Notes: a model not told the origin generated them from the sequence alone. 64,000 nucleotides of DNA from CAWBRT01 sp963832365 (GCA_963832365.1 CAWHUL010000027.1:62001-126000), one strand, 5' to 3'. Shown: positions 1 to 8,864, counted from the first letter of the stretch. Made by a program: numbers and translations.

Positions 1-437
1 TGACGGCTTGCGACCACGGTACAAGCCCTTGCCTCTTGGCGATTGCAATTCCTTCACGCTGGCGTTCTTTAATTAGCGCGCGCTCAAACTCGCTGACCGC
101 GCCAAGCATCGACAACAGCAAGGTCGCCATTGGCGAATCTTCGCCGGTGAAGGTCAGTGACTCCTTGACGAATTCCACACGGATGCCTCGTTTGGTCAGT
201 CCCATGACCAGTCTGCGGAGATCGTCGAGATTACGCGCAAGGCGATCCATGCTGTGGACAACTACGGTGTCGCCTTCGCGGACGAATTGAATCAAGGCCT
301 CAAGCTGTGGGCGTTTCGTATCCTTTCCACTGGCCTTATCTGAGAACACGCGCTCTATTTGGACGCCCTCCAGCTGACGGACGGTGTTCTGATCGACCGA
401 CGGAAACCCTGACGTAACCAATGCGCTGACCTTTCAT
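1..437 (-). pseudogene. Serine recombinase (resolvase/invertase), frameshifted and cut by the window edge
   Basis: The complement strand encodes the N-terminal catalytic domain of a small serine recombinase. It starts with an ATG at 435-437 (MKGQRIGYVRVS, carrying the conserved YxRVS nucleophile motif). After about 12 codons the reading shifts by one base near 405-410, and the rest of the domain continues in another frame: VDQNTVRQLEG, then FSDKASGKDTKRP, HSMDRLARNLDDLR, MLGAVSEFERALIKER. The SMDRLAR and EFERALIKER blocks are hallmarks of the resolvase fold. The C-terminal DNA-binding part lies outside the window. As written, the catalytic Ser segment and the body are in different frames, so the gene is probably dead unless this is a sequencing error. 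Family call is secure; functional state is inferred. Confidence 0.8.
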
Positions 438-452
438 TTGTGACTCCCCCAA

Positions 453-573
453 GTGTCAGAATGAAGTCTATATACCTATTCTGAATATGTCAATAAAAGA
501 TTATCACGAATCTATTCTGACACTATTGGCGGGACTGCACACTGTCTTGTTAGGGTATACACCAGTCTGACAC
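453..573. promoter_or_regulatory. res-like array of inverted repeats upstream of the recombinase
   Basis: Immediately upstream of the recombinase start there is a 10-bp GTGTCAGAAT at 453-462 and its exact inverse ATTCTGACAC at 514-523. A degenerate inverse copy (ATTCTGAATAT) lies at 478-488 and another (AGTCTGACAC) at 564-573. Paired, spaced half-sites just outside a serine recombinase gene are the usual form of a resolvase res site, which also serves as the gene's own operator. The assignment to this recombinase is inference from position. Confidence 0.5.
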
Positions 574-743
574 TAGGCCAAGTCGTCGCAATGGGACGCA
601 ATTATTTTCGGCAATTCTTTGAAGGGGTCTTGGAAGCACCGATGGAGTTGCAGAAGTCCAAACAAGTTCCGTAGAACATGCAATAGATTGCGATTCCTGC
701 GATTGTCTCGCTTGTAAGTGTTAGAAACGCATGGGCAACAAGC

Positions 744-759
744 TGGCACTACATTTGCT
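744..759 (+). promoter_or_regulatory. sigma-54-type (-24/-12) promoter for the PEP-CTERM gene
   Basis: TGGCACTACATTTGCT matches the sigma-54 consensus TGGCAC-N5-TTGCW, with the GG at 745-746 and the GC at 757-758 at the required 12-bp step. Transcription would begin near 769-771, at or just before the ATG at 772, so the mRNA would be almost leaderless. Sigma-54 promoters are known for PEP-CTERM genes regulated by the PrsK/PrsR system. No activator gene is visible here. Confidence 0.55.
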
Positions 760-771
760 ACAGCTTGATCT

Positions 772-1326
772 ATGCTGAACAAGGTGCTTTCACTCTTTGT
801 GTTTTCTGTTCTTTTCTGTGGATTGTCATCTGCAGATCAACTCATAACTTGGAACCTACAAGACGCTACGTTCACAGATGGCGGAGTGGCAACCGGCTTC
901 TTCGTTTTCGACTCCACCACACAGACTGTCTCGTCTTACGATATTAGCGTTTCGGGGGGCGATACCGCGACCTTCCCGAACTTCGTGTATCAGAATGACA
1001 CGCCGCACAATACCGGCGCGTCCGACGCCCCCGGATGTCTGGCTTTCCTTACTGACATCGACACTTTTGCGAACCCAGATTGGATCAATAATCGCCAATT
1101 GCGTTTGCCCACTCTTCCGCTGCCGGATTCTGGTGGCACAGTGTCTTTAGACCTATTAAACATTTATCAGGGCGAGTGCTATAACTGTTCGCCATGGCGG
1201 GCATTTGCGTCAGGCGAGGTGTCTTCTTCGGACACTACACCAGTTCCTGAACCCGGCACCCTTGCCTTGCTGGGCAGCGGTTTCGTAGGCATGTTGGGAG
1301 TTGTACGTCGGAGATTCCGGCTGTAA
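772..1326 (+). CDS. PEP-CTERM sorting-domain protein, secreted
   Basis: The 184-residue protein has an N-terminal signal peptide (MLNKVLSLFVFSVLFCGLSSA) and a typical PEP-CTERM tail at about residues 158-184: a VPEPGT motif, a hydrophobic stretch (LALLGSGFVGMLGVV) and a terminal Arg cluster (RRRFRL). Such proteins are exported, then processed by an exosortase. The middle is a small domain of unknown function with two Cys pairs (DAPGC, GECYNC). It has no operon partner: the GIY-YIG gene downstream is convergent and a terminator follows. The ATG at 772 is the only sensible start and lies only a couple of bases after the predicted sigma-54 transcription start, so no Shine-Dalgarno is present. 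Confidence 0.85.
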   Translation: MLNKVLSLFVFSVLFCGLSSADQLITWNLQDATFTDGGVATGFFVFDSTTQTVSSYDISVSGGDTATFPNFVYQNDTPHNTGASDAPGCLAFLTDIDTFANPDWINNRQLRLPTLPLPDSGGTVSLDLLNIYQGECYNCSPWRAFASGEVSSSDTTPVPEPGTLALLGSGFVGMLGVVRRRFRL

Positions 1327-1356
1327 ATCGGTAAAGAAGCTCGCCAACCTCTGAAA

Positions 1357-1397
1357 AGCCCAGAGTCCCCCACATCGGGGTGATCTGGGCTATTTTG
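1357..1397 (+). terminator. Rho-independent terminator after the PEP-CTERM gene
   Basis: AGCCCAGA at 1357-1364 pairs with TCTGGGCT at 1384-1391, with additional pairing inside the loop (CCCC/GGGG), and is followed by ATTTTG. It sits 30 bp after the stop codon. Confidence 0.7.
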
Positions 1398-1724
1398 TCC
1401 ACCCGTTTAGCCTACAACGTGAATCTTGGTACACACAACACAACTGGCTGTTCTGAGCGTTCCGGCAGGCTTCTTGAAAGGTTCCATCCGTGCCTTTGTT
1501 TGAGCGGTTCAGCGTCGGCAGCCAATCCGTCCGCGTGATTCGTGTTTGCCTGACGCTGTGACGCGGTAACCGCTCACTAAGCTTCGATCTCAGACTACCG
1601 CAAAGTACTGCCGAGGTGTGCCGCGATAATGCAGGCAGGGTTTTATGTGGCAATTTTGTGGCAGACAACCTCCAAAACCGGAGCTGGCGACTCGCCAGAA
1701 CGCCCCAGAACAAATCGTCCTATA
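1398..1724. other. Intergenic, no supported gene
   Basis: Between the terminator and the end of the convergent GIY-YIG gene. An open complement-strand frame spans most of it, but it has no recognisable domain, no ribosome binding site and an unnatural composition. I see nothing else here. Confidence 0.5.
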
Positions 1725-2234
1725 TTAGGCTGACCTCCGCGCCACAATTGATCGTTCAGCTCTCTTGTTCTGCTTTGGAACGGCGATGGGTAACCTGACC
1801 ACTACCGGATGTGCGGCATGGTGCCGAATCTTGGCAAGCTGATCCTTAATGTGTCGTGGCAACCTGAATGGCAAAATTCTGGGAAATGCACCGTTCGCAG
1901 TTGGCATTGCAGCAATCAGGATTGCCTCTACAGCACTCAAGTATTTTGCATGGCTTACGATGAAGAACGAGAACGCATCCCAGAAGTGGTAGTAGCGGTC
2001 GTCGGGGTTGTTCGAATGCTGCCAGATCCTAAATCCGAGATTCTTAGCCTGGCCGACGTAATAGGGCGTGCCCTGACGATACAAAACGTACACGCCAGGG
2101 CGTTGTATGTCTCGGTGATTCTTCATGTACAGCCTTTGTCGGTCAGCGTCTCGCATCTCGCAGACATGTCGTGGCCACATAGAACCGCACGACTCCAGAA
2201 TCTTGGCCTTGGTCTTGGTCTGTTTAACTTGCAC
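1725..2234 (-). CDS. GIY-YIG superfamily protein
   Basis: 169 residues, starting at a GTG preceded by AAAAGGAG at a good distance. Residues about 47-75 form a GIY-YIG core: GVYVLYRQG (first strand), then YYVGQAKNLGFRIWQH, giving the V-Y...Y-V-G pattern with the downstream Arg. A central SAVEAILIAAM helix follows, with a Glu in the position usual for the metal ligand. Such stand-alone domains occur in mobile DNA and as DNA-processing nucleases. The C-terminal 50 residues are basic and could bind DNA. The usual first Tyr is Val here, as in many family members, so activity is likely but untested. It stands alone, convergent with the PEP-CTERM gene. Confidence 0.7.
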   Translation of the reverse strand: MQVKQTKTKAKILESCGSMWPRHVCEMRDADRQRLYMKNHRDIQRPGVYVLYRQGTPYYVGQAKNLGFRIWQHSNNPDDRYYHFWDAFSFFIVSHAKYLSAVEAILIAAMPTANGAFPRILPFRLPRHIKDQLAKIRHHAAHPVVVRLPIAVPKQNKRAERSIVARRSA

Positions 2235-3002
2235 CTGCTTCTCCTTTTAGGAATTGCCCGCCCACGTATTGCCCGCCGCGTTAAAGCAGCGAAAGCCGAC
2301 CAGCATGAGTAGCTACACCGCCCTTGGCAATTACCCGCATTGGTGTTCACCCGATGGGGTGGTTGGGGACATACACGGAATGAGCCGAGGAAGGGCGATT
2401 GTCCCCGCCGCAGCAGATAGATTCCGCTACTCTGGCCGAGGTTGCATGCGTTAACTTATTGGCTTGGCAGCGGTTGTAAATCTTTGACCTTTCGTGGGCA
2501 TATCTCAGATCTCAACCTGCGCTACCAGCCGCGTTGCACCTCCAGGAACAGGATTTGGGTCGGCGGGGCTTCCTCCTCCTAAACTTCCCAGTACCTTTAG
2601 AAATCTTTGTCGAAAAGTGCACATTACTGCCCTGAGATAGGGCCGCGAAATGTGAAACGCCTGAAAGCCTCCTCTTATACGCACGGACTAATCTGGGGTG
2701 GAGGCAAAATCGCCAGCATTTCCCGTTTTGGCGTAAGTTGTGCTAACGCCTCGCTTGAAAAAAGCCAGAACTCGTTGAAAACGCGGGGAGCAGTGTGGCG
2801 GCTTTTTTTCATGCTTTGTTGTGACCGGATAGCGGTCATGCTGACCTGTTATCGTTAGTCAGTTCTGGGCAAGTGTCTCCTTGGCCGCCGTAAGTCAGGC
2901 AAGCTACCCCACTTCATGCCAACCTAGAGATAAGTGCCCTATTCAGTTCCCAATAAAGAAGCCGCCCCGTAAGGCGGCTATTATTGCGACGAGAACCTCA
3001 TG
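2235..3002. other. Long intergenic stretch with hairpins only
   Basis: Several short open frames occur but none has a ribosome site or recognisable sequence. Structural signals are a long-loop hairpin with AAAAAAGCC at 2758-2766 and GGCTTTTTT at 2800-2808 running into a T-tract (a possible rightward terminator with no obvious gene), and the hairpin at 2960-2979 listed separately. Confidence 0.5.
2951..2979 (-). terminator. Terminator for the leftward NHL/peptidase gene
   Basis: On the complement strand AGCCGCC (2979-2973) pairs with GGCGGCT (2966-2960), followed by TCTTTATTG. It lies just past the end of the detached PEP-CTERM tail (stop at 3003), which suggests that the tail and the main gene were one transcription unit. 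Confidence 0.6.
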
Positions 3003-3146
3003 TTACCGAAGCAATCTCCTGCGCACTGCGCCAATCACGTCCATCAAGCCCGTCCCGAGCAGCAGGGTGGTTTCAGGTGAACAATTCGTCACCGTAGTCG
3101 ATTCGCCTTGAAACTGAGCGGTCACACTAACACGAGTTCTCACGCA
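3003..3146 (-). pseudogene. PEP-CTERM tail detached from the upstream gene by an in-frame stop
   Basis: Directly after the TAA of the neighbouring gene (3147-3149) the same frame stays open for 47 codons to a second TAA at 3003-3005. The last 25 residues (SPETTLLLGTGL, then a hydrophobic run and AVRRRLLR) are a PEP-CTERM sorting signal with a slightly decayed PEP motif (SPET). The tail has no start codon or ribosome site of its own. The simplest reading is that a nonsense mutation separated a PEP-CTERM anchor from its protein. Stop-codon readthrough or a sequencing error are the alternatives. Confidence 0.7.
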
Positions 3147-5462
3147 TTACTTATACTGAGCAACCAGAAAAGCGACATCTTCCAGCAAGACTTGAGGGGC
3201 GACCCCGGTGATGTGATTGCCTGTCTGAGCGAAAACAGAGTTCTGAAAGGCATTGAGAACGTTTATCGCTGTTTTGTTGTTCCCCCTCAAACTTGCAGCT
3301 TGTGCAACTTGAATCTTGCTCGATAGAGCATTAGCAATCCCGGCATTGTCAATCAAGCCGATTTGTAGGCTGTTGTCGATGTCGGCGAGCGTACTATCAA
3401 AAGTTACCAGTCGGAGCACCGGACCCGACAAGCCGGAAGTGGATGATATTGGAACGGTATGAGTGTCTATTACGCCGGTATTAGTCACCCCTTCCACACT
3501 AGCGTTTTGGACGACCCCATCTGTGCTGAGCGTGCGAAGTCGCAGCGTGTACGTGCCCAAGGCGGTTCCGGTTACGGTCACTTTGTACGTCCCCACAAGG
3601 GGTGAAGAAATGATAGCGGTCTTTATTCCAGCAGGGTCGCCGTTAGCTATCCCAGTACCATCGTCGTCTGCAAGAGGATAATCTCTCACGTAACTACCTT
3701 GTGGTATTTGAAAAATATCTGTTCCATTCACATTGCCAAGTTGCCGCCCAGCAGGATCAATTACAAGTAACTCGACAGGAGAATTACCTGTAAAGCTAGC
3801 GGTCCCAGTTGGTTGCCCCGATGCCGATATGTCATGGTATGTTCTGACGCCAGCAACTTTAAAAGTCCGAAATTTGCCGTTCGCAGTGAAACCAGCTTTA
3901 TGTGCGCTTAAAGTGGATGGTGCACCTTTCCAGCCAGGATCAAACACGTTCCAGTCGGCCCCGTTAGGGCTTCTACCTGTGACGTAAACAAAGTGGGTAT
4001 TAGTCTCACCGTTTACACTCTCAGTTAGTTTCAGAATCACTCGATCTTGGTGCCCACAGACGTGAGAATTCAGGTAGCTATCCACAGAAACGTACTCGCC
4101 TTGGTCGTCGTCGTACAACTGCTGATTAGCAGTTACATCTTGAGCGCCACCAAAAGAAATAGTACTGCGAGCAACTAGAACGGGAGCAAGCGGGGCTAGT
4201 TCACAGCGATCTGAATAAGACACAAGCTGTGCGGTCGTGGCATTACAATTGGGTTCGTTCAGCGGGCAAAGCAACTTCTTTCCGTCCTCGTATCCACCGA
4301 CCGCCTGAAGTGTTTGATCCAATGATGTAGCGGTAATTAGGTTGGAAAACGTGCTTAACATAGTAGCCGATGAGCTAAGCAAACATCCGGAGTTCTTCGT
4401 CGGGCATAGGGCGTAGGGCGCAGAATTCGGAGTTGGTAAGGCACCAAAGAATTGCGGCACTGGCTGCGTGTTGGAGTAGGGGTAGATTTGTGGTGTGAAT
4501 GCATTACTTACTGCGGGGCTGGCCGCACCTTGATAGAAGAAACTGGTAGGTTGTGGAATTTGACAAGCTGCGGTTTCGCCATCTGCCACCTTGAGCACGC
4601 GATTATTGCCATAATCAGCAATATAGACGTTCCCGGCGTTGTCCACAGCGACCCCTTTGGGGCTATTCAAGCCTGTGGCAATCAGGGTCTGCGCCCCGCC
4701 TCCTGCGGGCACCTTCAGCACGCGATTATTTCCGGAATCGGCGACGTAGACGTTCCCCGCACTGTCCACGGCTACGCCTGTGGGGTGGTTCAGGCCGCTG
4801 GCAATGAAGCTGCCACCCCCATTAGGAAGGAAGTTCCTTGCCACCACGTTGAAGGACGAATCGGCGATGTAAAGATATTGCGCTCCTTGCGCTGCTCTGT
4901 CCACAGCGATTCCCGACAGCGTTATCATAGGGCTGCTGGGCGCCCAAGTCTGAGGACCGCCGCTAACGGGAACTTTTAATACAAACATTTGATTTGCAAT
5001 ATACAGGTTTCCGTTGCCATCGACGGCAACACTTTGAGGATTATGAAAGGCGTAAGGGGCGGGCGGGTTTAACGAGACCACGCTTTGTGCACCGTTCCCT
5101 GCAGGGCCTGCAGGCATTACTTTCACGACCCGGTCGTTCCCGGAATCGGCAATATAGGCAGTGGCTGCGAGTACGGTGTCCACCGCCACCCCTGTGGGTC
5201 CATTCAGGCCGGTGGCAACCGTCGTCTGAGAGTTGCCTCCTGCAGTTACTTTGAGCAGGCGATTATTCCCGGAATCGGCTATGTAGACGTTCCCCGAACT
5301 GTCCACGGCTACGCCTGTTGGGCCATTTAAGCCAGTGCCGATACTGGTCAGCGTTTGCGCATCCGCCCCCATCACGCCTGCTAGAGCGAGCAAGCTGGCG
5401 ACCAGAAAGAATTGAAAGAACCTGCGAGTAAGAAGAGACAGGCGAACAGCTTCCTTGCACAT
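3147..5462 (-). CDS. Secreted NHL-repeat / C39-like cysteine peptidase / FIMAH-domain protein
   Basis: 771 residues from the ATG at 5460-5462, chosen because GGGGAGG precedes it; an ATG seven codons upstream has no such site. Order: signal peptide (FFLVASLLALAGVMGADAQ); five or six NHL beta-propeller repeats with the GVAVDSSGNVYIADSGNNR pattern, residues about 35-300; a C39-type papain-like domain with a candidate catalytic Cys in NSGCLLSSSATML, His in THFVYVTGR and Asp in VFDPGW, residues about 350-540; a beta-rich linker; and a C-terminal FIMAH domain (GIANALSSKIQVAQ, then LNAFQNSVFAQTGNHITG). Secretion and peptidase activity are inferred from domains. It would normally end in the PEP-CTERM tail at 3003-3146; as it stands the protein would be released rather than anchored. 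Confidence 0.8.
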   Translation of the reverse strand: MCKEAVRLSLLTRRFFQFFLVASLLALAGVMGADAQTLTSIGTGLNGPTGVAVDSSGNVYIADSGNNRLLKVTAGGNSQTTVATGLNGPTGVAVDTVLAATAYIADSGNDRVVKVMPAGPAGNGAQSVVSLNPPAPYAFHNPQSVAVDGNGNLYIANQMFVLKVPVSGGPQTWAPSSPMITLSGIAVDRAAQGAQYLYIADSSFNVVARNFLPNGGGSFIASGLNHPTGVAVDSAGNVYVADSGNNRVLKVPAGGGAQTLIATGLNSPKGVAVDNAGNVYIADYGNNRVLKVADGETAACQIPQPTSFFYQGAASPAVSNAFTPQIYPYSNTQPVPQFFGALPTPNSAPYALCPTKNSGCLLSSSATMLSTFSNLITATSLDQTLQAVGGYEDGKKLLCPLNEPNCNATTAQLVSYSDRCELAPLAPVLVARSTISFGGAQDVTANQQLYDDDQGEYVSVDSYLNSHVCGHQDRVILKLTESVNGETNTHFVYVTGRSPNGADWNVFDPGWKGAPSTLSAHKAGFTANGKFRTFKVAGVRTYHDISASGQPTGTASFTGNSPVELLVIDPAGRQLGNVNGTDIFQIPQGSYVRDYPLADDDGTGIANGDPAGIKTAIISSPLVGTYKVTVTGTALGTYTLRLRTLSTDGVVQNASVEGVTNTGVIDTHTVPISSTSGLSGPVLRLVTFDSTLADIDNSLQIGLIDNAGIANALSSKIQVAQAASLRGNNKTAINVLNAFQNSVFAQTGNHITGVAPQVLLEDVAFLVAQYK

Positions 5463-6045
5463 CGGAACCTCCCCGGAATTCATCTACGCACGCATGAGAA
5501 TGTCAACCCGAAGCCGAGTGATTGCGCGACAGTCCAGCGTCTCGGAAGGGTTCAACGGGAATTTCCCTTTTGAACTCTGAATCGCCCGCTCTTCAAATTC
5601 AAATGGCCTCTGTCAGATGGTGGCGCATTTTTATTGCCACAACTGACGGCTGCCGACCTAATAAACAAGAACAGCCCTCACCGCCAGTCAGGAATTGTCT
5701 GCGTAGCACGCCACACGAAGGAATCAGGTGGTGTCTCGGTTACTACGGTGCTTGTCACGGCTGAATGATTTGAGCCGAAGTGAAAGCCGGAGGTGCAAAC
5801 CGTTGCAGGTCAAATGGGAATGTTGTTCTCTGGCGAGTTGTACTGCTCGGGAGGTTTGGCAATGTAACTGTCGCAAAATCCCCCTATCACCAGTTATCGG
5901 GAGCCATCTCATGCTCACTGTCCGTCTTCTGTCCGTGAACTGTAGCCAAAAGCAGCCAAAGAGAGCCATAACCGTCAGGCTGGATTGTCAGGTTTTTGTT
6001 GGGCTTAACTGGTTGGTGTTGGTTGGTTTCGTGTCTTGATTCGCC
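5463..6045. other. Intergenic region before the island boundary
   Basis: It holds the promoter region of the leftward NHL gene and about 500 bp with no gene I can support. Overlapping open frames on both strands (5724-6039) lack ribosome sites and recognisable domains. No 5' half of a tRNA precedes the tRNA fragment at 6046. Confidence 0.5.
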
Positions 6046-6091
<46 letters not shown>

Positions 6092-6177
6092 TTTTTCCAG
6101 CGCCAATTCTGCCTGTCTTTGATTTCATCTTCTTAATTGTCCTATAATTGTACTTGCCTTGCAGGGCAAGGAACTCG

Positions 6178-7302
6178 ATGAACACAACCATTTACCGCCG
6201 TCATTCGGCAGATTGCGACCAGGCAGCTGACCGCTACGCAGCCCGCTGCGGCTGCCCACTTTGGTTCCAATTTAACTGGAATCAGGCTTCTACCGCATTG
6301 GACGGCAAAAAGCTAAAACGAGGTCAGAACAAGTGGACGGCTAACACCCGGTCGTGGTCGGAGGCTCAGACCAACGCTAAGAAGTTGGAAAAAGACTTGG
6401 AAGACCTACTCCAAGGCAAGACTGTCCGCCACGGTATTACGGTCGAGGCCGCCGTCAACGAGTGGCAGGAATTCCGTGAGAAGAACGGACTCACCAACAC
6501 AAAGCCGAAGCTTATGGGACAGAAACTCATCGACTGGTGCGAGAAAAACGAGATTCTGCGTTTGACGGCAATCACGACAGACCGGGTAATGAAGTTCCGC
6601 ATGTCGCTGCCGTTCCGCACAGGCGACAGTAGTAGCTTGAAGGTACATTGGGCGGTTATCAACGGATTCTTCAACTGGGCCCAAGGTATGGGATATATCG
6701 ACAAGAATCCCATCCCCACATCCCGGCAGAATCCGCAGTTTGCCATTCGCTACGACAAGAAGGAAGTGAAGCCGCCAACCAAGAAGCAGATTGAAAAGGT
6801 TCTAACCACGGCTAGCGGACGAGTAAAGCTGCTCGCGCAACTCATGCGTGACACGGCGATGGCTCTGGTGGACGCTCAAAAATTCGATCCGGTGACCCTG
6901 GAAGACGGGACGTTGATTCGCAGCAACCGTCACAAGACGCACGAGAGGTTCCGTGTTCGCATCTCGTCCTCGATGGCGAAGCAGCTTGAGGCTCTAGGTT
7001 CCCCGGCTTTCCCCGGGACGTATCGGGAATGGCGTGAACGCCTCTACAAAGTCTTCAGTGAAGCTGGTGTGAAGATGACACCGCACGGATTCCGTCACTT
7101 CCGCATCAGCGAGTGGCTAGCACAAGGCGTCTCAGTCGCGGATGTGAGCAAGTGGGTCGGCACGTCAGAGAAGGAGATCCGCAAGACATACGAGCACTGG
7201 ATTAAGGAAGCAGAAGACCGTTTGGACGAAGTGCAGAGGCAAGCGTGGCTGGCGCAAGGACTGGACGAGAACGGAAACCAGAGAAACTTACAGCTTCAGT
7301 AA
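6178..7302 (+). CDS. Tyrosine-type site-specific integrase
   Basis: 374 residues from the ATG at 6178, preceded by AAGGA; an earlier in-frame start at 6148 lacks a ribosome site. The N-terminus has an unusual Cys-rich motif (DCDQAADRYAARCGCPLW). Then come a SAM-like core-binding domain (about 80-190) and a catalytic domain with Arg in QLMRDTAMALVDAQ, HGFRH for the H-x-x-R box, GTSEKEIRKTYEHW with the nucleophilic Tyr, and an intervening His/Lys-rich strand (NRHKTHERFRVR). It lies 87 bp inside the tRNA-Asn att core and reads inward, the standard arrangement for a tRNA-targeting island integrase. No frameshift is seen, so it could be active. Confidence 0.9.
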   Translation: MNTTIYRRHSADCDQAADRYAARCGCPLWFQFNWNQASTALDGKKLKRGQNKWTANTRSWSEAQTNAKKLEKDLEDLLQGKTVRHGITVEAAVNEWQEFREKNGLTNTKPKLMGQKLIDWCEKNEILRLTAITTDRVMKFRMSLPFRTGDSSSLKVHWAVINGFFNWAQGMGYIDKNPIPTSRQNPQFAIRYDKKEVKPPTKKQIEKVLTTASGRVKLLAQLMRDTAMALVDAQKFDPVTLEDGTLIRSNRHKTHERFRVRISSSMAKQLEALGSPAFPGTYREWRERLYKVFSEAGVKMTPHGFRHFRISEWLAQGVSVADVSKWVGTSEKEIRKTYEHWIKEAEDRLDEVQRQAWLAQGLDENGNQRNLQLQ

Positions 7303-8059
7303 CACTCGGTCAAAAGTGCGTTGCCGGTGTTCCCCGTCAGCGGAAGTGGGACTATTGAGGCTGGAAGGTTAAGCTACAGTTTTGAGTTTGAGTCAGGAGC
7401 TGATGGTGATAGATAAGTGGCGGATTGTTTTGATGGCACATTTTCCGTCCTTCTCTGCCAGCGGCGGAAAGTCGTGCTCTATTACGGTGCGCGCCTGCGC
7501 TTTGCCCGTTCGCCCCATGCCGTAGGCCTTATCATCCGGTTTTCGTTCATCGGCTCGCACCTTTGCTCCGCGCTTCTTTCAGACCCCGCCTCGCAACGAC
7601 GCCCTTGCGTTTCGCTAACCCTTCACCGCCATCAGGTTGGGTAGAGGACTTCCCACCTCCAAGCTGTCAAACATGCTCGGCACGCAAAGAGGAGGCGGGC
7701 CGTTCGGCCCGCCTGCAAGGCGGCCACATAATTTAGCGTACCAGCTGGATGGGATATGCTTTGCTGTATCCGGTCAGATTGCTATTAATGAGCACGTTGT
7801 AGCAAATAGGTCATAGACCTGCTGTTTTCCAATTGAACTGCCAGGTGTTGGTCAGCGGGTCACGTCAACTTCAGCACGAAAAGCATCACAGTCTGGACAC
7901 CGATGTTTCTGTCGTCGACTGCGGTAGCAGACATAATTTACCGCTGTACATAACAATTCTGAATGCAACTACTCCATGGTTGACTCCTCTGCGGGATTGC
8001 AGGTGTCTTCCAACTTTTTACTTGACAGCAGAATTCGGGCGATGATACAAGACGAACAT
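7303..8059. other. Non-coding stretch between integrase and island cargo
   Basis: About 750 bp without a supported gene. A strong GC hairpin occurs at 7694-7713 (GGCGGGCC GTTC GGCCCGCC) without a T-tract. The preceding 250 bp have open frames on the plus strand but no start signal, and look like a decayed mobile-DNA segment. Nearer 8000 the DNA becomes AT-rich, consistent with the promoter of the regulator gene. Confidence 0.45.
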
Positions 8060-8070
8060 TGGTCGTACCA
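8060..8070. promoter_or_regulatory. Candidate GntR/FCD operator
   Basis: TGGTCGTACCA is an 11-bp dyad of the TGGT-N3-ACCA form known for FadR-subfamily GntR regulators such as PdhR. It lies about 40 bp before the start of a gene of that family, which suggests autoregulation of the rightward operon. The call rests on motif and position only. Confidence 0.5.
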
Positions 8071-8108
8071 TTTGTACATTTTTTGAATTTGGTTGCTTAT
8101 GGTGGACT

Positions 8109-8864
8109 TTGGACCCGTTACTAGACCGATTGATTGATTTCATTGCTGGTTCACAACCGGGCCCGGGCGGAGAAACCCGCGTGCCTCCTGAACGGGAACT
8201 GGCCGATAAGTTGGGGATCAATCGCTCTTCCCTTCGCGAAAAGATGGCAGTACTAGAAGCGCTCGGATTTGTTACGCGCACTCAGGGCAGCGGTACTTTC
8301 TTGAGCATACCTCGCTCAAACTTCCACAAGTACTACTACGAAGTAGCTCTGAGACTGGGCTCCATCACCATCGAGCAGCTCCAGGAAGCCCGTGAAATGC
8401 TCGAAATGGAGATGGTTTGCGCCGCTGCGGTTAATGCCAACGAAGAAGACGTGAAGGCACTCGAATACTTCCTCAACCGCATGGTGGGAACCGCAGACGC
8501 AGAATACGGGGCCGACTTGGACGTAGCCTTCCACATGGCCTTGGGCGCAGCCACGCATAACCCGGTTGTCATGATTTTGCTCGAAGACCTCTCCTTCGTA
8601 TTGAGACGTGTGTACAAGGAGCGCCGGTTGCTGGTCAGCCGCGTACCCCGCGGATTGGCTGAAACCGACGCCACTCATCTCGACATCCTGAAAGCTGTTC
8701 GCGAACACGAACCAGTTGCGGCCAGGGCCGCAATGGCCAACCATTTTTCCGTGTGGAGGAGTTTTGCTGAAAAAGCTGGGAAAGTCCAGAAACAGCAAGC
8801 CGGAAGATCAAGAGGAGTGAACCACCTTACATCCGTGCCCGGTGTGCCGGATGTGCACAAATGA
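8109..8864 (+). CDS. GntR-family transcriptional regulator, FadR/FCD subfamily
   Basis: 251 residues. The start is a TTG at 8109 with GGTGG upstream; no in-frame ATG exists before the winged helix. Residues about 22-65 form the winged helix-turn-helix (VPPERELADKLGINRSSLRE, then LEALGFVTRTQGSGTFL). Residues about 80-230 form the all-helical FCD ligand domain, with acidic and His residues typical of its metal site (DVAFHMAL, HLDILKAV). It is the first gene of the rightward catabolic operon, overlapping the next gene by four bases, so it probably senses an intermediate of that pathway. Ligand unknown. Confidence 0.85.
   Translation: MDPLLDRLIDFIAGSQPGPGGETRVPPERELADKLGINRSSLREKMAVLEALGFVTRTQGSGTFLSIPRSNFHKYYYEVALRLGSITIEQLQEAREMLEMEMVCAAAVNANEEDVKALEYFLNRMVGTADAEYGADLDVAFHMALGAATHNPVVMILLEDLSFVLRRVYKERRLLVSRVPRGLAETDATHLDILKAVREHEPVAARAAMANHFSVWRSFAEKAGKVQKQQAGRSRGVNHLTSVPGVPDVHK

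Noticed and set aside
1390..1713. 107-codon frame on the complement strand
   Set aside because: No ribosome site, no family resemblance, Arg/Ser/Thr-rich like non-coding translation, and it overlaps the terminator of the PEP-CTERM gene.
7417..7644. 75-codon plus-strand frame after the integrase
   Set aside because: It looks like a translated repeat or mobile-DNA remnant; no start signal and no domain.
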